The notes: generated by a model from the letters alone, not told the origin. A DNA stretch of 64,000 nt from Lagopus muta (GCF_023343835.1 NC_064440.1:28899537-28963536); one strand, 5' to 3'. Numbered from the stretch's first letter, positions 1 through 16,400 are shown. A program made the numbers and translations.

Positions 1-2767
<2,767 letters not shown>

Positions 2768-2919
2768 TCACACGGGACGGGGACACGGGCACCGAGGGAC
2801 TGCGAAGTCACTGGGAGGCTCGCTCGACTCCCCCACCGCTCCCTCTCCCCACCGACACAACACACACCGCCCGCCTCCCGCTCCCGCCGGCACTAAGGCG
2901 AGCATGTGCTCCGCGCCCC

Positions 2920-2927
2920 TTTATATA
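2920..2927 (-). promoter_or_regulatory. TATA box of NABP1
   Basis: The minus strand reads TATATAAA, followed by a G-rich segment, which is a canonical TATA context. The usual 25-30 base spacing puts transcription start near 2890-2895, giving a 5'UTR of about 230 bases before the ATG at 2662. A strong TATA box inside a CpG island fits an inducible gene, but that is inference. Confidence 0.6.
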
Positions 2928-3048
2928 CCGATCGGGCACGACCACCCGAGGGGCCGGGCGGGGGGAAGCGCTGCCGAATGGAACCGTCCAGCGCACGCGG
3001 AGCGCGGGGACTGGGCGACGGGCGGGCGCGTGCCGGCGCCGCGTGCTG

Positions 3049-3053
3049 ATTGG
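3049..3053 (-). promoter_or_regulatory. Inverted CCAAT box (NF-Y type) upstream of the NABP1 TATA box
   Basis: The plus strand reads CTGATTGGTC, so the minus strand reads GACCAATCAG, a close match to the NF-Y consensus. It lies about 120 bases upstream of the TATA box, within the usual range for core-promoter CCAAT boxes. Confidence 0.55.
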
Positions 3054-3750
3054 TCCGCGTGGCGGCCATTTTCCCTTTGCCTGGGCGCGCCCCAAGCGGG
3101 CGGGGTTCGGTGGTTTCGCCGGTCTTTCTCTCTGTCGGTCGGTCTGTCGCAGGGACGGTCGTGTAGCCTGCCGACCGTGGTGGTGCAGCACGGCTGTGTT
3201 GGGAAGCGATTCGGCTCCTCCTCAGGCTGTTCTAGTGTCTGGTTGTGACACGGACGTGTCGCACTACGGAGGGTTCCTGCAAGGCAGCTCCCGGCGTGCT
3301 CCGGTCTCCTTCGCTGAGGGAATGGGACGCGTGTGGGAGGGCTGTGCCGCCATTACGATGGCGTTGGTCTCCGCAAAGCGCCGGTGGCTGGTGCGAGGGC
3401 TGACGGGCCCCAGTTCTGCAGGACCGGGCTTGCAGCCTTTCTGTGGCAAAGCCACGAGCCTAAATCCTGTCCAGCACCAAAAAAACACCCCAAACCTATG
3501 AACACACCCTGAACTCTACCAGGTATGTTATCTCTCCCTGGTGGAGAGATAATATTCAGCATGGTGACGATCTGAGTCACATTAATCGACGGCAGCTTCT
3601 CAGTCACCAAAGTAGCACCTCAGCCTTCATAGACAGGTTTCTCCCCAAGAGCTGTTCATCCTGTGGAGAGTCCAACGCCTTGCTTGTCTTTGAGCTCATC
3701 AAAGTCTTCTGTGGGGCATGCCTGGATGGTAACAGTTCACCTTGCTGTAA

Positions 3751-3817
3751 AGTGGCCAGTGCACTGCCAACAGTGGCCAGTGCAGTGCGGTGGATGAAAG
3801 AGCCACTGGCCACTGTT
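3751..3817. repeat. Short direct repeat combined with a perfect 14-base inverted repeat
   Basis: The word AGTGGCCAGTGCACTG at 3751-3766 is repeated almost exactly at 3772-3787. Within the second copy, AACAGTGGCCAGTG (3769-3782) pairs perfectly with CACTGGCCACTGTT (3804-3817) across a 21-base loop. It lies about 850 bases upstream of the NABP1 TATA box. No function is known to me. Confidence 0.75.
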
Positions 3818-4699
3818 AAGTTTTGTTTGGAAAAACGTTACCAGGTCTACAGATAAAAATATTTGTGTCTAACAGAGACACTGTCAGTCTTGGAAACGAG
3901 TTTGGTCTGAGCTCTTTCACAAGTGACCATTAAAGTTGTTCATGACTACTCTGAAGGTGCTGGCATTATCAGATTTGAGCCATAGCAGGGGTTCTTCAGG
4001 AAGAGGGCAGCAAAGCCAGGCAGGGGAGAGACCACCAAGGGAATTTTTCATCCCCTCCTCTGCACTGGCTAAAGGATTTGGAACAGAAATGTCTTACTAA
4101 GCTCCTGTGGGCTTTAAGCAAATCATCCTATGGTTCGCACCGCCTTCCTCTCCGATTGTTGCATGCACCACGTGTTTTACACTGAGCACAGAGTTGTACC
4201 CAGCGGACTGCTCCAGATGAGCATTGCATGACATTTGTTGGAGCAGAGCTCTGCTGTTGCAGAATGCATGGCCGAACATTTCGTAACTGCTGTCATCTAC
4301 GGATTTGAGCTTAAAAGAATAGAATGAGAAAGCCCAAATAGCTAAGTGTGGCTTTGAAAAGGAGCATTAGGATGGAAAGTGCTGCTGTACAGTTTAGGCT
4401 GTTCTTTGGCAGGGAGCTATTTGACCTTAGCTTGGTATCGGTATTTCCAGCTGGAGCAACGATAGTTGAGGATGGAAGGGCTGGAAATTCTAATATGTAA
4501 ATGAGACTGACGATCTGGACTTCTTGGTCCAGCTCCTCTTGTAACAGGCCTTGTCCAGCTGCCATCTGTGCTGGAGAAGGAAGGGACAGCAGGAATTTTA
4601 TAAGGTTGCTAATCAGCAGCTCCCTTCCCTTATTCCTTCTGGCTGTTTTCCTCGGACCTGCTGGAAGACTGCGTGCAGTTACAGAGCTGTGCCCCCACT
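3818..4699. other. Intergenic, nothing recognised
   Basis: Non-coding sequence between the NABP1 promoter region and an old CR1 copy. Open frames here are short and resemble no family. The part from about 4300 to 4700 could be a degraded 5' extension of the CR1, but I cannot align it by eye. Confidence 0.4.
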
Positions 4700-5455
4700 G
4701 AAGTCTTCAAACAACTGGAAGAAGCCTCCCATTTGCAGGCCCTAGTTGTCGTGAGGGACTTCACCACCCTCACATCTGAACCTTGGATACAACAGTGCTC
4801 AAGCAATCTGGAGGGTTCAAGAGTGCACCAATGACATCTTCATGGCACAGGTCAAGGAGCTAATGGCAAAAGGTCCTGTCCTGGACATGATTCTTAAAAA
4901 CAAGGAAGAAGAACTGATCAGGAATGCGAAGGTGGGATCAGCCTTGGTGGCAGTGACCATGAGATGACTGAGTTCAGGGTTCTGAGGGAGGGAGCAGGGT
5001 GAAAGGCAGGACCGCAACCTTGGTTTCAGAAGAATGAGCTTTGGCCTCTTCAAAGATCCGCTTGTAATACAGTCATGGGGAGAAAAGGTACAGAGTTGCT
5101 GGTTGGCATTCAAGGATCACTTCCATGCTTAAGAAAGATCCATCCCAACAAGTATGAAATCAAGTGAAGACAGCAGGAGGAAGGCAGGCAGGCTTTTCTC
5201 AGTACTGCCCAAAGACAGGACAAGAAGCTCAAACAGACATTTGAGATTTCTTCTGTAATTTTCTGTGAAGGTGGTCAAAAAACTGGAACAAGTTGCTCCG
5301 AGAGGATGTTGAGTTTCCATTCATGGAAATATATATTCAAAACCAAGTAGGCATGGTCCTTGGCAACCTGCTGTAGCTCACCTTGCCTGGGAGCAGTTGG
5401 AGTCGGTCATCTCAAAAGTCTCCACTGACTTAAAATTCTGTGATTTCTGTGAAGA
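4700..5455 (+). mobile_element. Old CR1 LINE copy, ORF2 endonuclease-region remnant with its own 3' tail
   Basis: On the plus strand, broken frames give CR1 ORF2-like text: QLEEASHLQALVVVRDF, then NKEEELIRNAKVGSAL, then GSDHEMTEFRVLREG, a segment typical of the region after the endonuclease domain. Frame changes and stops show the copy is dead. From about 5355 the sequence jumps to a CR1 3' end (GGCAACCTGCTGTAGCTC, ATCTCAAAAG, ending in ATTCTGTGATTTCTGTG), so most of the reverse transcriptase has been deleted. The divergence suggests an old subfamily. Confidence 0.75.
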
Positions 5456-7831
5456 GTTTTCCTGTCTGCCAAGTGCATAAAGCAACACAAAGCTTGACAC
5501 AAGGAGTAAGAAGACAAGGTCTCAAACTTCCACTGTATCAGTAAGTGTCCAGGACTGAGTTGGGAAGACAGAACTGGCCATCTTCTCTTTAATTGTCAGG
5601 GAGATACATGATTTTTCCAGGTCCGTTTTAAGAAAGCGTTAAGATGTCTCTTTCTCCACTTATGAACACTTTTGCTCTCTCTCACAAAGAAACATTTAAA
5701 ATCTTTCTTATATTTTTTTCATCAACATTCCAGTAGTCAGTCCATGAGAGTGACTTTGATGTTATCCAGCAGTGATTGAATGATTCCTATTTGCTGTGAA
5801 GGTGACCTGCAAAACAAACCACATTTTATCCTCTGCTTCTTTATGATGTATAAAGAAACCAGAGTTATTATTAATTTATTCTGTTTTTCTTCTGTCATCT
5901 TCTTTCCCGCTTTGTTTTTAGGGCTAGCTAGTTGTATCTGCAGGCAGTGAAAGCCCCAGCTTTCTGACCTCCTTGCAGGAGGTGTAGTCAGTTTTCCTCA
6001 AAGAGGAGAAGCACAGAGGTCATTAATGCAGGTGCATCTTCAGGTACAAGAGCTTCCAGAAGGCTTCCAAATACCCAGGAACAACAAGTAAAACGAAGCC
6101 CAGAAGCCATGGAAGCAATATGCAATGGGAAAAGAGAGATGTACTGTCAATATCTACAATTCCTGCAATAATCTGATCTTTAAAAATGCTAATGAGTGCT
6201 GACTGCATGAGTGGGTCACACCAAGAGACAGCACCAAAACTGTGCTTCTGCACTTCACAGGATGTCTGATAAAGTGTGTGGCTGCAGCCAAAGCTGAAGC
6301 CTTCCTTCACAGAGGGATTTGAATGTCTCTGTGCCATTCAGCCAGTCTTACCACAATTACCAAATTCAGCCCTTCAATGGATTCAATGGATTTCTCCTGC
6401 AGGGGTTCCACTGATGCATCTAAATTCATTTTCAAGCTCATTTGCTTCCTGAAGATTTCAATTCTGTGTGCAAGATTTGAGCATTTGTAAGCTAAGGTTA
6501 TAGGGAGCTTTTAATCCAAAGCAAAATCAGCGTTGAGTTATTAAAAGATTTCTCAGCAATCTCATATCTAGCAAAAATCCTATGCGTCTCAATAGGGCTA
6601 TGATTTCACCCCCTGGAGTTATGCCAGCAGAGAAATTGGTCCAACCTTCCTCCCCACACACACAGCCTTTTCTTTCAGTTGATCAGTATTCAGTGCTGCT
6701 GGAGTCCCAGAGTAGGTCTTCCTGCAAAAAAATCTGCCAGCAAGAGCTGGTGCACAGCGTTCTACAGTACACAGAAGCCCCAAAATGCTGCCTTTCGCCA
6801 ACCTTACCTCTGATGTTACCTTACCTCTGACACCTTGAGCACACCGTGTTTGGTCCGAGGGGTCATGATTTCTTTGAGGAAATTCCAGAGGAATTTAGGT
6901 TTCTATTTACCCTGTACAGTAGACAAGGAAAGCATAGGAGCTAGTGCCTTCTCACCTTTGACTGAAGATCCAAGGGACGACGTACAACAACTCTCAAAGA
7001 TTTGAGGCCCCCTAACACTCACTGTTGCTCTTTCTTAGGTCTCCAGTGAGTCCTATAGCAAAAGGAGACCACATAGCCTTGCTCTTTGACCAGACAGCTT
7101 ACTTACTTTTTTTACTTAAATGTGCAGTTCACACTTCGGCACTGCAGCCATGCCAGAATAACCCCACTGCGTCTATGAGGAACCCAGTCACAAGCACCCA
7201 AACGAGTACAGTAACTCCTGGTGGATTTTTGTTTTCTGTTAATTGTGTGAAAAGATGCAAGCTTCACGCCAACAAAAATGTGCAGTGAGCCCTTGAACTA
7301 GCCATACTGTCATGGCTGGTTGGCTAATACAAGAAAGAAATACTTAAAGTCAGGGAGTTTGAGTGGGACACAGAGCTTTGCACAGGCCTCTCCATTTTCC
7401 CTGGAGTGAGATGAGTCACTTGCTTCACATACATGTGGCTCAACATAGGGCAGCCAGCACTGGGAAGCTGCCTGCTGTGGCTCAGAAACCCCTAAATTAT
7501 CAGCAAGGCAAGCCCCTTTCCATCTGTTTTAGTCAAAGGAGGCAACAGTTCAAAAGGGTTTATGAATGCCTTCTACTTCTCTGCAGGGAGTGACTCCTGC
7601 ATGAGCAGTCCCATCACATGGTCTGTGGCCTCACCACACGCCCTGAGGACCAGGAGGATCTCGGCTCTTTCTGCCCTGGGAAGGGTTTTCAGTGCTGTTC
7701 TCTGCAGACCCACCATACCATGCTGGCTGCCAGCTGGCTCCACATGGGCTGGAAGTTCAACATTGGCTTGCATCATCTAATGATGGCCTTCAGAAGGGAT
7801 TTATGATTAGGAAGGAGCCTTTGAAGATTTA

Positions 7832-7903
7832 ATTTGGTTTGGATTTTTTTTTTTAAATGGGGATTTGGGTGGTTTTTTGTTTTTTTGTTTTTTGTTTTTT
7901 TCT
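7832..7903 (+). repeat. T-rich simple repeat
   Basis: Runs of T separated by single G or short G groups, of the TTTTTTG type. It is low complexity and could be the remnant of a poly(A) tail on the minus strand, but no element body was recognised beside it. Confidence 0.7.
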
Positions 7904-10900
7904 GAAGCAGTGCCTGCTTTTTCGTGAAAGTTTTTGATATTGATAATATGAACTTACACCTTTCTCAAACCTTAATACAAGCAGCAGAGTGCGTTTTCCT
8001 TACAGCAGAGGAAGGAAAATGAATGTATATCTCCTTCCCCATATCAATTCTCTTGGCAGAGAAACCACATCTCAATCTCCCTGCCATGGAGCTGGATGAG
8101 GACATGAGGGCACTTATCCTGCCCCAGACAGCCACCACTCTTCCTCTGTGACCTCCCAGCACCGTCCATGTATGATCACTGTCTTCCTGATAAGATCAGG
8201 GTTTGCTACTGAGTCAGACTTGGCTGTAACACCTGGTGGAAAAAAGGGAGGCACAATGCTGGGGTGCTGTGCTGAGTCAGTGTGGGAATGCTGGCCCTGC
8301 CCTATGTGCAAGCAGAGCACTATAGTACTGGTGCTGCTGGGGACGTGAGTGTGTAGGCACAGCCTCAGTTGTTCAGCTCTGTGCTAACAGCAAAAAGCAA
8401 GTCCTACACGAAATAAACAGATCTCATTGTGGCAAAATGCTTCATAAATGACTAACTGCCTTCTGCAGACTAATACAGAATCAAGCTGCTCCAGAGTACA
8501 GCAAGTTTTTCTTTTTCTCCCTTCTCCCTCTGGCACCCCTAGTTGTAGTCCGAGGTGCACAGCTTTGTGTCAGTGACTAACAAGTGCGTAACAGTCACTG
8601 CAGGTTCCTCTGTCTTGCATGACAGCACTACTGTTTAGGTGCTCAGAGGAGGACCTAGGATCCATACAGCTGGCCCCAAATGGATCAGCAGATAAAAAGT
8701 GTTTTTTTTCAGTGTGTCACACCTGCCAACACAGTATGTTTCAACTGCCAGTGGCAACACAAAGTGGTTTTGTACCACAGCTTTTACATTTCCACCTCCA
8801 TGTTATGACCATATGTAAAATCAATGTTCCAGCCCTGCTGGGATAACAAAGGAAACAATTTCTCCTGAAACCCACACATGAACATGAAATACATGAGTAA
8901 TACAAATAGTTCTTTCTGATTTATCACTTCTGGGAAAGTACTATTTAAAACAAACCAAGCCAGTTCATGATATTTTAAATCACAAAGAGAAAAAAATATA
9001 TAGGAAAAAAGAAGTAGGAAAAAAAAGCCTTACTCATAGCAATAAGAGAGGGGTGGGAACCGATTTACTGCAGCTTAGTAGAGTAACACAGCCAGGCTGC
9101 TCTGACATTGTGCTTATGAGGAAAAGAGCACTCCTGCTCCTGATGACACAGAAACTCCTGCTGTGAAGGCTGTGAAACAGGACATCAGATTGCAAGCTCA
9201 CGTCATCAGCCACAAAACAGCCAGTTCCTTCCCTCCTGACATCTCACGCCTACCAGCAGGTTAACTTTTAGAAGCCTGATTTAGTTCTTGCTCAAGGCCC
9301 CAGGAGCTCCTCTGAGCAGGGCAGACCTGGTGGAGATGGTATTACCTCATGGTCAAAGTGGTTTTGCCAAGACTTTGTTCATAAGCCACATGAGATGTCT
9401 TGGTGACTGCAGTTTCACACCAGGGAAGAGGAGCCTGATGCCTTTCTGTTGGGCAAATGGCTATCCAAAGGCATCAAACAGATACCTTCTGTACATTTTC
9501 TGTAGCTACATACTACTGAAGTTATAAATGTGCAAGACAACTCTTTGTATTAAGATATTTCAAGCTTCTTTTGTAATTTCAAAGAAATGAAAGAGCATCA
9601 GTCTATATGCTGATGCTAAGTCATCTTCACTATATGCAGATATTGACCTCCACCTGATGTCTGATATATCGAATTCTAAATAGCAGCACGTGAGGGAAAC
9701 TTGGAGAAGACCCTGGGAGATGCTTAACTGGCCAAGCTTCTGCTGGGCAGGTGACCTTATCATTGTGCTCTCCCACACAGAGAAGAGAGCTGAGAAAGTA
9801 CTTACTGACATATAGATGTGTCCATGGGAAGTGTCCAGATCGTCCAGTTTATTTACTTCCTGTATGATCATTAGAAGGCAACATCATCCTCTCATCCACG
9901 CACTCATTTAGTCATCATTCTCTTCTGACTGATCTTTAGTCGCTGTAATTCCAAATTCAGAGAAGAAAGCCAATAACACACAAAAACACAATAACACACT
10001 CCAATAAACCCGTAAGTCAGTCAGAGCCTGAGCATCACAAAAAGTCACATGAGAAAAGATATATGATGACATGCATTGAGAATATCCCCACATTCACTGG
10101 GATCTCTGTCAATTCGTACAATCAATATGTTCAATATTCTGCTACCAAGTTTGTGAGGAAATCAAGGTCTGAGATGAGGCAGTGCGCCCCACTGAACCCT
10201 CCTTGCTGCACCCAGCTGTTCTGGATCCCAGCTAATCTCTGAGCTCCAGGCTGGAAGAGGCACCTTCCTGGACCTTGCATAGCGAGTCTGGATGCTTCTT
10301 CCCACCCCCATCCAACATTGCTTCCCTTTCGGCAAAAGACTGGAAGGAAAACACCCTTCTCTGCATCTTATCTTTAAGCAAGCCACTTCAAACCCCCAGA
10401 AACAAACCAGATTTGATGGTTGCTACCCCATCTCAGCTTTGCAGTTTTCCTTAATTAGCAGTGTGCAGAGCAACACATAATTAGCAGTAGATATTGTCTG
10501 TTCACAGCCTAGTGATGTGCCAGGAAAGGATGTGGAGAGCTCACGTGGAGCCTGTGTCACACCAACACTCCGGCCTGTCATTACAGTCAGACTCATAAGC
10601 AGGTTTGAGCTCATCAGGTACCAGTTTCCCAACATTTAAGCAGAGACATGCAAGGCACCCAGAGCACTGCTTTGATCAACACTCTGATTTCCTGGGGTTG
10701 TAAATGGCAGAGCAGGTAGCTTTCTGCGGACCACCATTCCCCTCACTCCATCGGCGATAAGCATAACACCAGAGTCAATGGTGCCCCAAGCATCTGGAAA
10801 AGTGGCAGTGGTAGCTAATGCAAAACACTTGCTTTTATCAATATAAAAGCCCCCCAGAACTGGTTCTACTGCTATGTACAGCTGTGCTGCATGGCACAGT

Positions 10901-13366
10901 GCACAGCTGAAGCTAGCATCCAGAGGGTTAATTTTGCTCGGGGAAATATCTTGTCATAAAGAACTGGTCGCTAATCACCAGCCAAGTACTTCAGCTAGTA
11001 ATTACACGATGTGGGCACACAGAGGGCAGTTTCCCAGCCCTGGCACAGGCTGCAGATGCAGGCCTCTCACATCCCACTGGTGCCATGGCAGCACAGAGGT
11101 GTGCACCTCTGCCCTTAACCAGCTCCAGGAAGCACTTGCCATGTGAATCAGCACAAAGCTGCTAAACCACCGTGGCATCAAAATCAGCAACGGCCATAGG
11201 CACACAAAACTGAAAAAACTGCAGGAGTGGTTCTTTGTGTGCTAGCTTTCCCTGTTTGAGGCTTTCTCTTTTGACTCTTAAAGCACTCCAGTAACCAGCG
11301 CCTGCTACCTGGAAACATCAGACATCAGATACCTCAGGACATCCTCTGACTCCGTGGCTTACAAAGCAGCCCTCCTCCCTTTCACCTACTGCTTCAGTAA
11401 ATCCTTTGCTGTTTACCCCCCACCCTGTGTTTATTCTGCAGCCAAAAGGGAAGTTCATCTTCTAGGCCTGTGCTGGCAATCCCTGAAACTGCCAACAGTG
11501 AATGTAAACTGCATCTTGACCTCCTGGGTCCACAAAATCCCAGACCACGCTTGGCTTCTTTTCGTTTTTGTAGGATTCCACAGATGCCAAAAGTAATCCT
11601 AGTTTACATTAAATACAGGCAGGTCAAAGATCCTCTGCTGATGCTGAGAGTACTACTTGTATGAGTAGGGACTGCTCACAGAAAAAGGATTACTGGTACA
11701 AAAAGGGATTAAAGGACTGAAGCTGTCAGACTGTAAGTCTCCCTGTTTGCACTGTCAAGCCTCAAATACACAAGCTGGTCACTGGAGCCAGAGGAGTGCC
11801 AGGATGACACTGCCTGGAGCCCACAGCCCCACCTATATCCTCCCAAGGTCAACCTTGGGCCTTTCGAAATTTATCCTGTTTTGGAGGACACCCAAGGCCA
11901 ATTACATCAGGGCCTGGGGCCCAACATGTGGCCCAGTGTGTTAAGCAGAGCCACGTTGCTGCTTTGGGCAGCTGGGACCAGGCCCTGCCTCCCACCAGAT
12001 CCGTGATGGGCACCGCTGCACTGCTGAAACCTCTGCAGGCTGGGTGCACCCTTGCGTGCTCTGCCTCTGTGCCAGTTTCCCACTGCCCATACCCATACAG
12101 CCTTGAGACAATGACCAGCAGGCTGGCAAGAGCCGCTGTGCTGGCAAAAGCAGTGAATTGCACGGGGTGGTTAGGAGCAATGAGGAGAGCGTCAGCAGCA
12201 AGCACAAAGCAGAGCCTTTTCCCAGTGGCCTCCCGCAGCAGCGTTTCCAGCCCACACACATTTGCACACTGCTGTTTGAATGCCTGCAGGTTGCTATGGA
12301 CAACCAAAGGCTGCTGGACCGCCTCACGGAGCAGAGCCCTACCATAGTTTGCATGACGTTAAGGCCTGGCATGTTTGGTGTCCCTGTGAGGGTCCTCATC
12401 ACACAAGCTCTTCCTGCTAACTGACTCTCACAAGCCTGGGTGTTCTGGAAAATCATGTCTGTCTTACCACCATGTGCCTTTTGGATGCAGGTTAGCTGCC
12501 TTTCAGATGAGAAAAACAGAAGAACATTAACCAACCTACCCAACATCATGCCAGAAGCCCATGGAGAGCTGTGGAAGACTTTGTCTCCCAATTCTGCTGG
12601 CTGCCTGGCAGTTTCTATCAGGACCAAGACAACTACAAAATTAAATGGGTTTACTCCAATTTTAAGCTGGTGAAAATGCCACTCCATTGTGTAATCTCAC
12701 CCCTGCCACAGCTCCTCTGTTGCCTTGAGCATAGAAATACACTTTCTTTTGGCCAAAAAATGAGAACAACATTATCAGGTAATGCAGGACAGTTAAGTAA
12801 TTACAATTTCTGAAATATTCTTTGAGTTGGCACAGAGCGAACATCAAAGAAAAAGACCTCAGAATAGATTTCGTTTATCCTCCTCCATTTAAACGCAATG
12901 CATGTCCTCCTCTCCTCCAGCAGATCTGCAAAGAGCCAAGTGATTCATCTTCCTAACAAAACAGACACAGAGAGCACACCTCCCTGATTAATGAAGTTTT
13001 CTACCGAGGACTCGGGTACATTGCAGCAGACAATGAGAAATGTGATTACTGCTAATGCAGCATTGACACAAATGTCAATGATGTAAAGCAAGTCATATCT
13101 TTTTGAATCAAGGGTCCCTTCCATCATTATTATTTTTGTTTGCTTCTTCCATTTTAATAAGCCGTTGCTCTGTGCATTACCAAAATACTCCCAGGTGAAA
13201 CCACGTAGGGATGAATTAGTTTTTGTGTAATGCTCCATTAAATAGCAGGCACCTTTAACAAAAAAGGGTGTTGTGTGTTGACGTAGTCCCATTATCATTT
13301 AAACACACAATAGTCGAGCCAAAAACTCCATGATGTCTTTCCCTCAGTGATAGCAAATCAGTGTGG

Positions 13367-13401
13367 GTTTTTTTGTTTGTTTTTTTGTTTTTGTTTTTTT
13401 T
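13367..13401 (+). repeat. T-rich (TTTTG)n-like tract
   Basis: A short low-complexity run of T with interspersed G, similar to the tract near 7.85 kb. No adjoining element was recognised. Confidence 0.7.
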
Positions 13402-16400
13402 AAATCAAAATCTAACAGAGCAGGAAGGAGAATAATGTCTCTGTCTCCCAGCCTCCCTGGGTTCTTCCCAGCCGCAGATCTCAGGGCTTCCAGCCTGGCT
13501 GATGGAAGTGGGTCAATGGAGAAACCACCAGTGAGCACCCAATTACACTCACTGGGATACTGTTAGATTTCCATATCTCCAGGGAGGGATTAGCTCAGCT
13601 TTGGACGCTTCTCATCTGCTCTCATTCCAGTAAGTAGTAAAGGAATAGGCAAGGATGTGAGAAGGAGCTGAGTTTCCAGAAACTTGGAGAATTGTTAGTG
13701 TCATACATGAAAGAATTCAAGTCCTTAAGCTCAGCATAGAAGTTGCATAAGCAATAGCATTTCTTAAAACCAATCTCATTTCTATACAAAAAATGAGAAA
13801 CAAGTGGCCAGATGGGATCAGGAAGCAACAGAGAGATGAATATTGTGATCAAATTGTGAAGTTCTCACGTGGATTTAAACTTTATACTGCTGCTTCAGGA
13901 AGTGGGGGCACAGTGCAGGCAAAACAAACACAGGAAACTTACCTGGGGGAGAGCTGGAGCGGAAACAGGCAAAACAGAACACGGGCTTCAACAGCTAATT
14001 GTTAATGAAACATCAGAAACTTACTGAAAGGAGAAAGTCTGCAGAAGTACTCGTAGCCAACCTAGGCACAGGGGAGAGGATGGCAGAGCAAAGTATGAGG
14101 TGTAACAGCACTGGGAGGCAGCTGAGTCACGTCAGCGCATCTGCCCTGCTGCAGGAGGATCGGAACAGAGCACAAACCAATAAATGCAGAAAAAAGTCAC
14201 AGCACTGGGTGGCTTTCATTGACGTGTGTATTTCTTGTGCTATTGCTAGTTTGCTCACTACTACATCACCAAACTGGGAATGCCTTTGTTGAAAATGAAG
14301 CACGCCAGTGGTGGAAAGCTGAACTATTTGAACAAATGGGTGAATTACTCCTGCTGAGAACATCAGCTCAGTTAAAACAACCATCCTCTTCACCTCTCCA
14401 GACATTATGGCTGTCTGGCATCCCATGTATGGCATCTCATAAACACGTAACACCTCCTGGTCAGCAACTACTTAAGTGGCTAGCTCTTCTTCAGCACCTA
14501 AGCATTCTGACAAGCTGATGTTATCCCAGATTTATTATTCAGGGATGATAGCAACTTTCAAAAATGAAGAAGCTGGGTCACTTGTTAGCAGGTTCAAAAG
14601 AGTGAAAATGGTGTGTTTATCTCAGAAAATGCACGTGGTCAGATTTTGGAGACCCAAGAGTTTGGCATTCAAGGCAAGACATTTGATAGCAAAATCTGCA
14701 AAGTTGTTTAAAAGCCTCAAAAAGAGTGAGGAACTTCTATGTCACGTAACAAGAGGAAAGGGCATCTTGTAATAAAAGTTAGGAGCCATTTTTACAGTTG
14801 TATTGATGGACTCAGACATATTATAAAGAACACCCTTAACTTACATGCATTGCTGTGCCCTCAAAGTAAAGACATGCAAAACATGAAAAGAAGGCAGACA
14901 TGCAACAGAAAACTGGTGATAACTTCTTTGTGGGCTGAAGAGAGAAATAAAAAAGATCACATATATGGTGAAAAAGCATGACAAAAATATTTACCCCTCC
15001 AATCAACCTAACACACTATTAGTAAAGCAGGAAAATCTTTCCTAATCTGAAAGGATCTCTTCAGCATTAGGCTTGTGTGCGGTCCCTGCTGCAGGAAGCC
15101 TGCAGAGCTCTGGCATGCATTTTGTTGGCAGACCGTGTATTGATTGCATCTAGCAAACAGCCCAGACAGGAATGGGATAGCAGCAATGTGTTTCTCGATT
15201 ACTGCTGCTTGTCAGAACACCTTCAGCTTGCAGCAGCCTGGGCTGCTCTGTGCTTCTGGCATGGTTGCTCTTTGTTTAGTGAGAAAATGCCATCTCCTTC
15301 ATCACAAGGTCTCTTTCAGACAAGAGCTCATGGAAGTTATCTGAAACGAGCTCGCTCACAAGCACAGGTCTGTGGTGTCTTGTTGCCACAGGATGTTTCC
15401 TGGGTGGCAGTAGTGACAGACATCACCTGCAGTTGATCCTGAGCTTCCTACTCCTGTTGTGATGCTGAAGTCTGAAGCTGCTGAGCAGGGTACGCGTTCA
15501 AAAGCAGCAGCAGAGACTCGGGCTTCTCACCAGAGGGCTCTGGTTTTCCTTGGTGGGAGTGTTACAGCTGAACATTGTCTTTCAGTGTTACAGCCTCACT
15601 AAGGGCTCGACACTTGATATATGTCAGCAGTGTCAGCTCTGACCCCTGCAAGAGCCATTGGTGCTTGCACACAGTGACGTGGCAGCTTCAACCGGGTGTT
15701 GTCAGGGTAAGCACGGATTTCTCTTCCTAGAAACAGCTGAAGAAGCACTGAAAAGGGGTATTGTTTCTGATATCCACAGTAATCCACTCTAGTTACTCAC
15801 AGCAATGTCAACAGTTACTCAGAGAAGTTTCACCCTTGGGAGGGTATCAGTCTTGTAATTAAGGAACGTAACAGACTATCTAGAAAAGGGCTTGCTTTGA
15901 GTATGCACAGGTGTTCTCCAGCCACAGCAAGTCAGAGGACATCCCTGTTTTCAACCTCCTGAGCGTTGTGTTATCATATTCCCACCACACAAAAGCAAAG
16001 AAGACCAAGTTCAGTGTCCAAATGGTCAGTTACTAGTGTTCTCCATAAAAGACTCAGAGACAAACCATGGTGACACTTGTGAATATAAAAACTGAACAAG
16101 AAATACCATCCAGAAAAGCTCTGGGCTATAAAAATAGACAAAACAAGTTAAAAACATCCCCTTCCATATACCTGGTTAGGCAGACGTTACCTGGGCAAGC
16201 TAAAGGCAGTCACACTCTGGAGCAAAGGGGCAGCTGAGATGACTTTCAAAATGCCCTCCAGGCCATTCTCTGCAGACACGCATGTGCACAGCTCAAAGCA
16301 GCCGCATCAACCACACGGACTGCAGTGCCTGCTGCTGCATGAGAGCGTGGTTACAGCAGGAGCCTTGGCAGCTTTCTTCTCTAAGGAACAGTCAGTGGGA

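Noticed and set aside
6023-6337. 104-codon minus-strand frame with a hydrophobic C-terminal half
   Set aside because: No recognisable family, no clear splice context and no supporting signal; the hydrophobic run alone is not enough.
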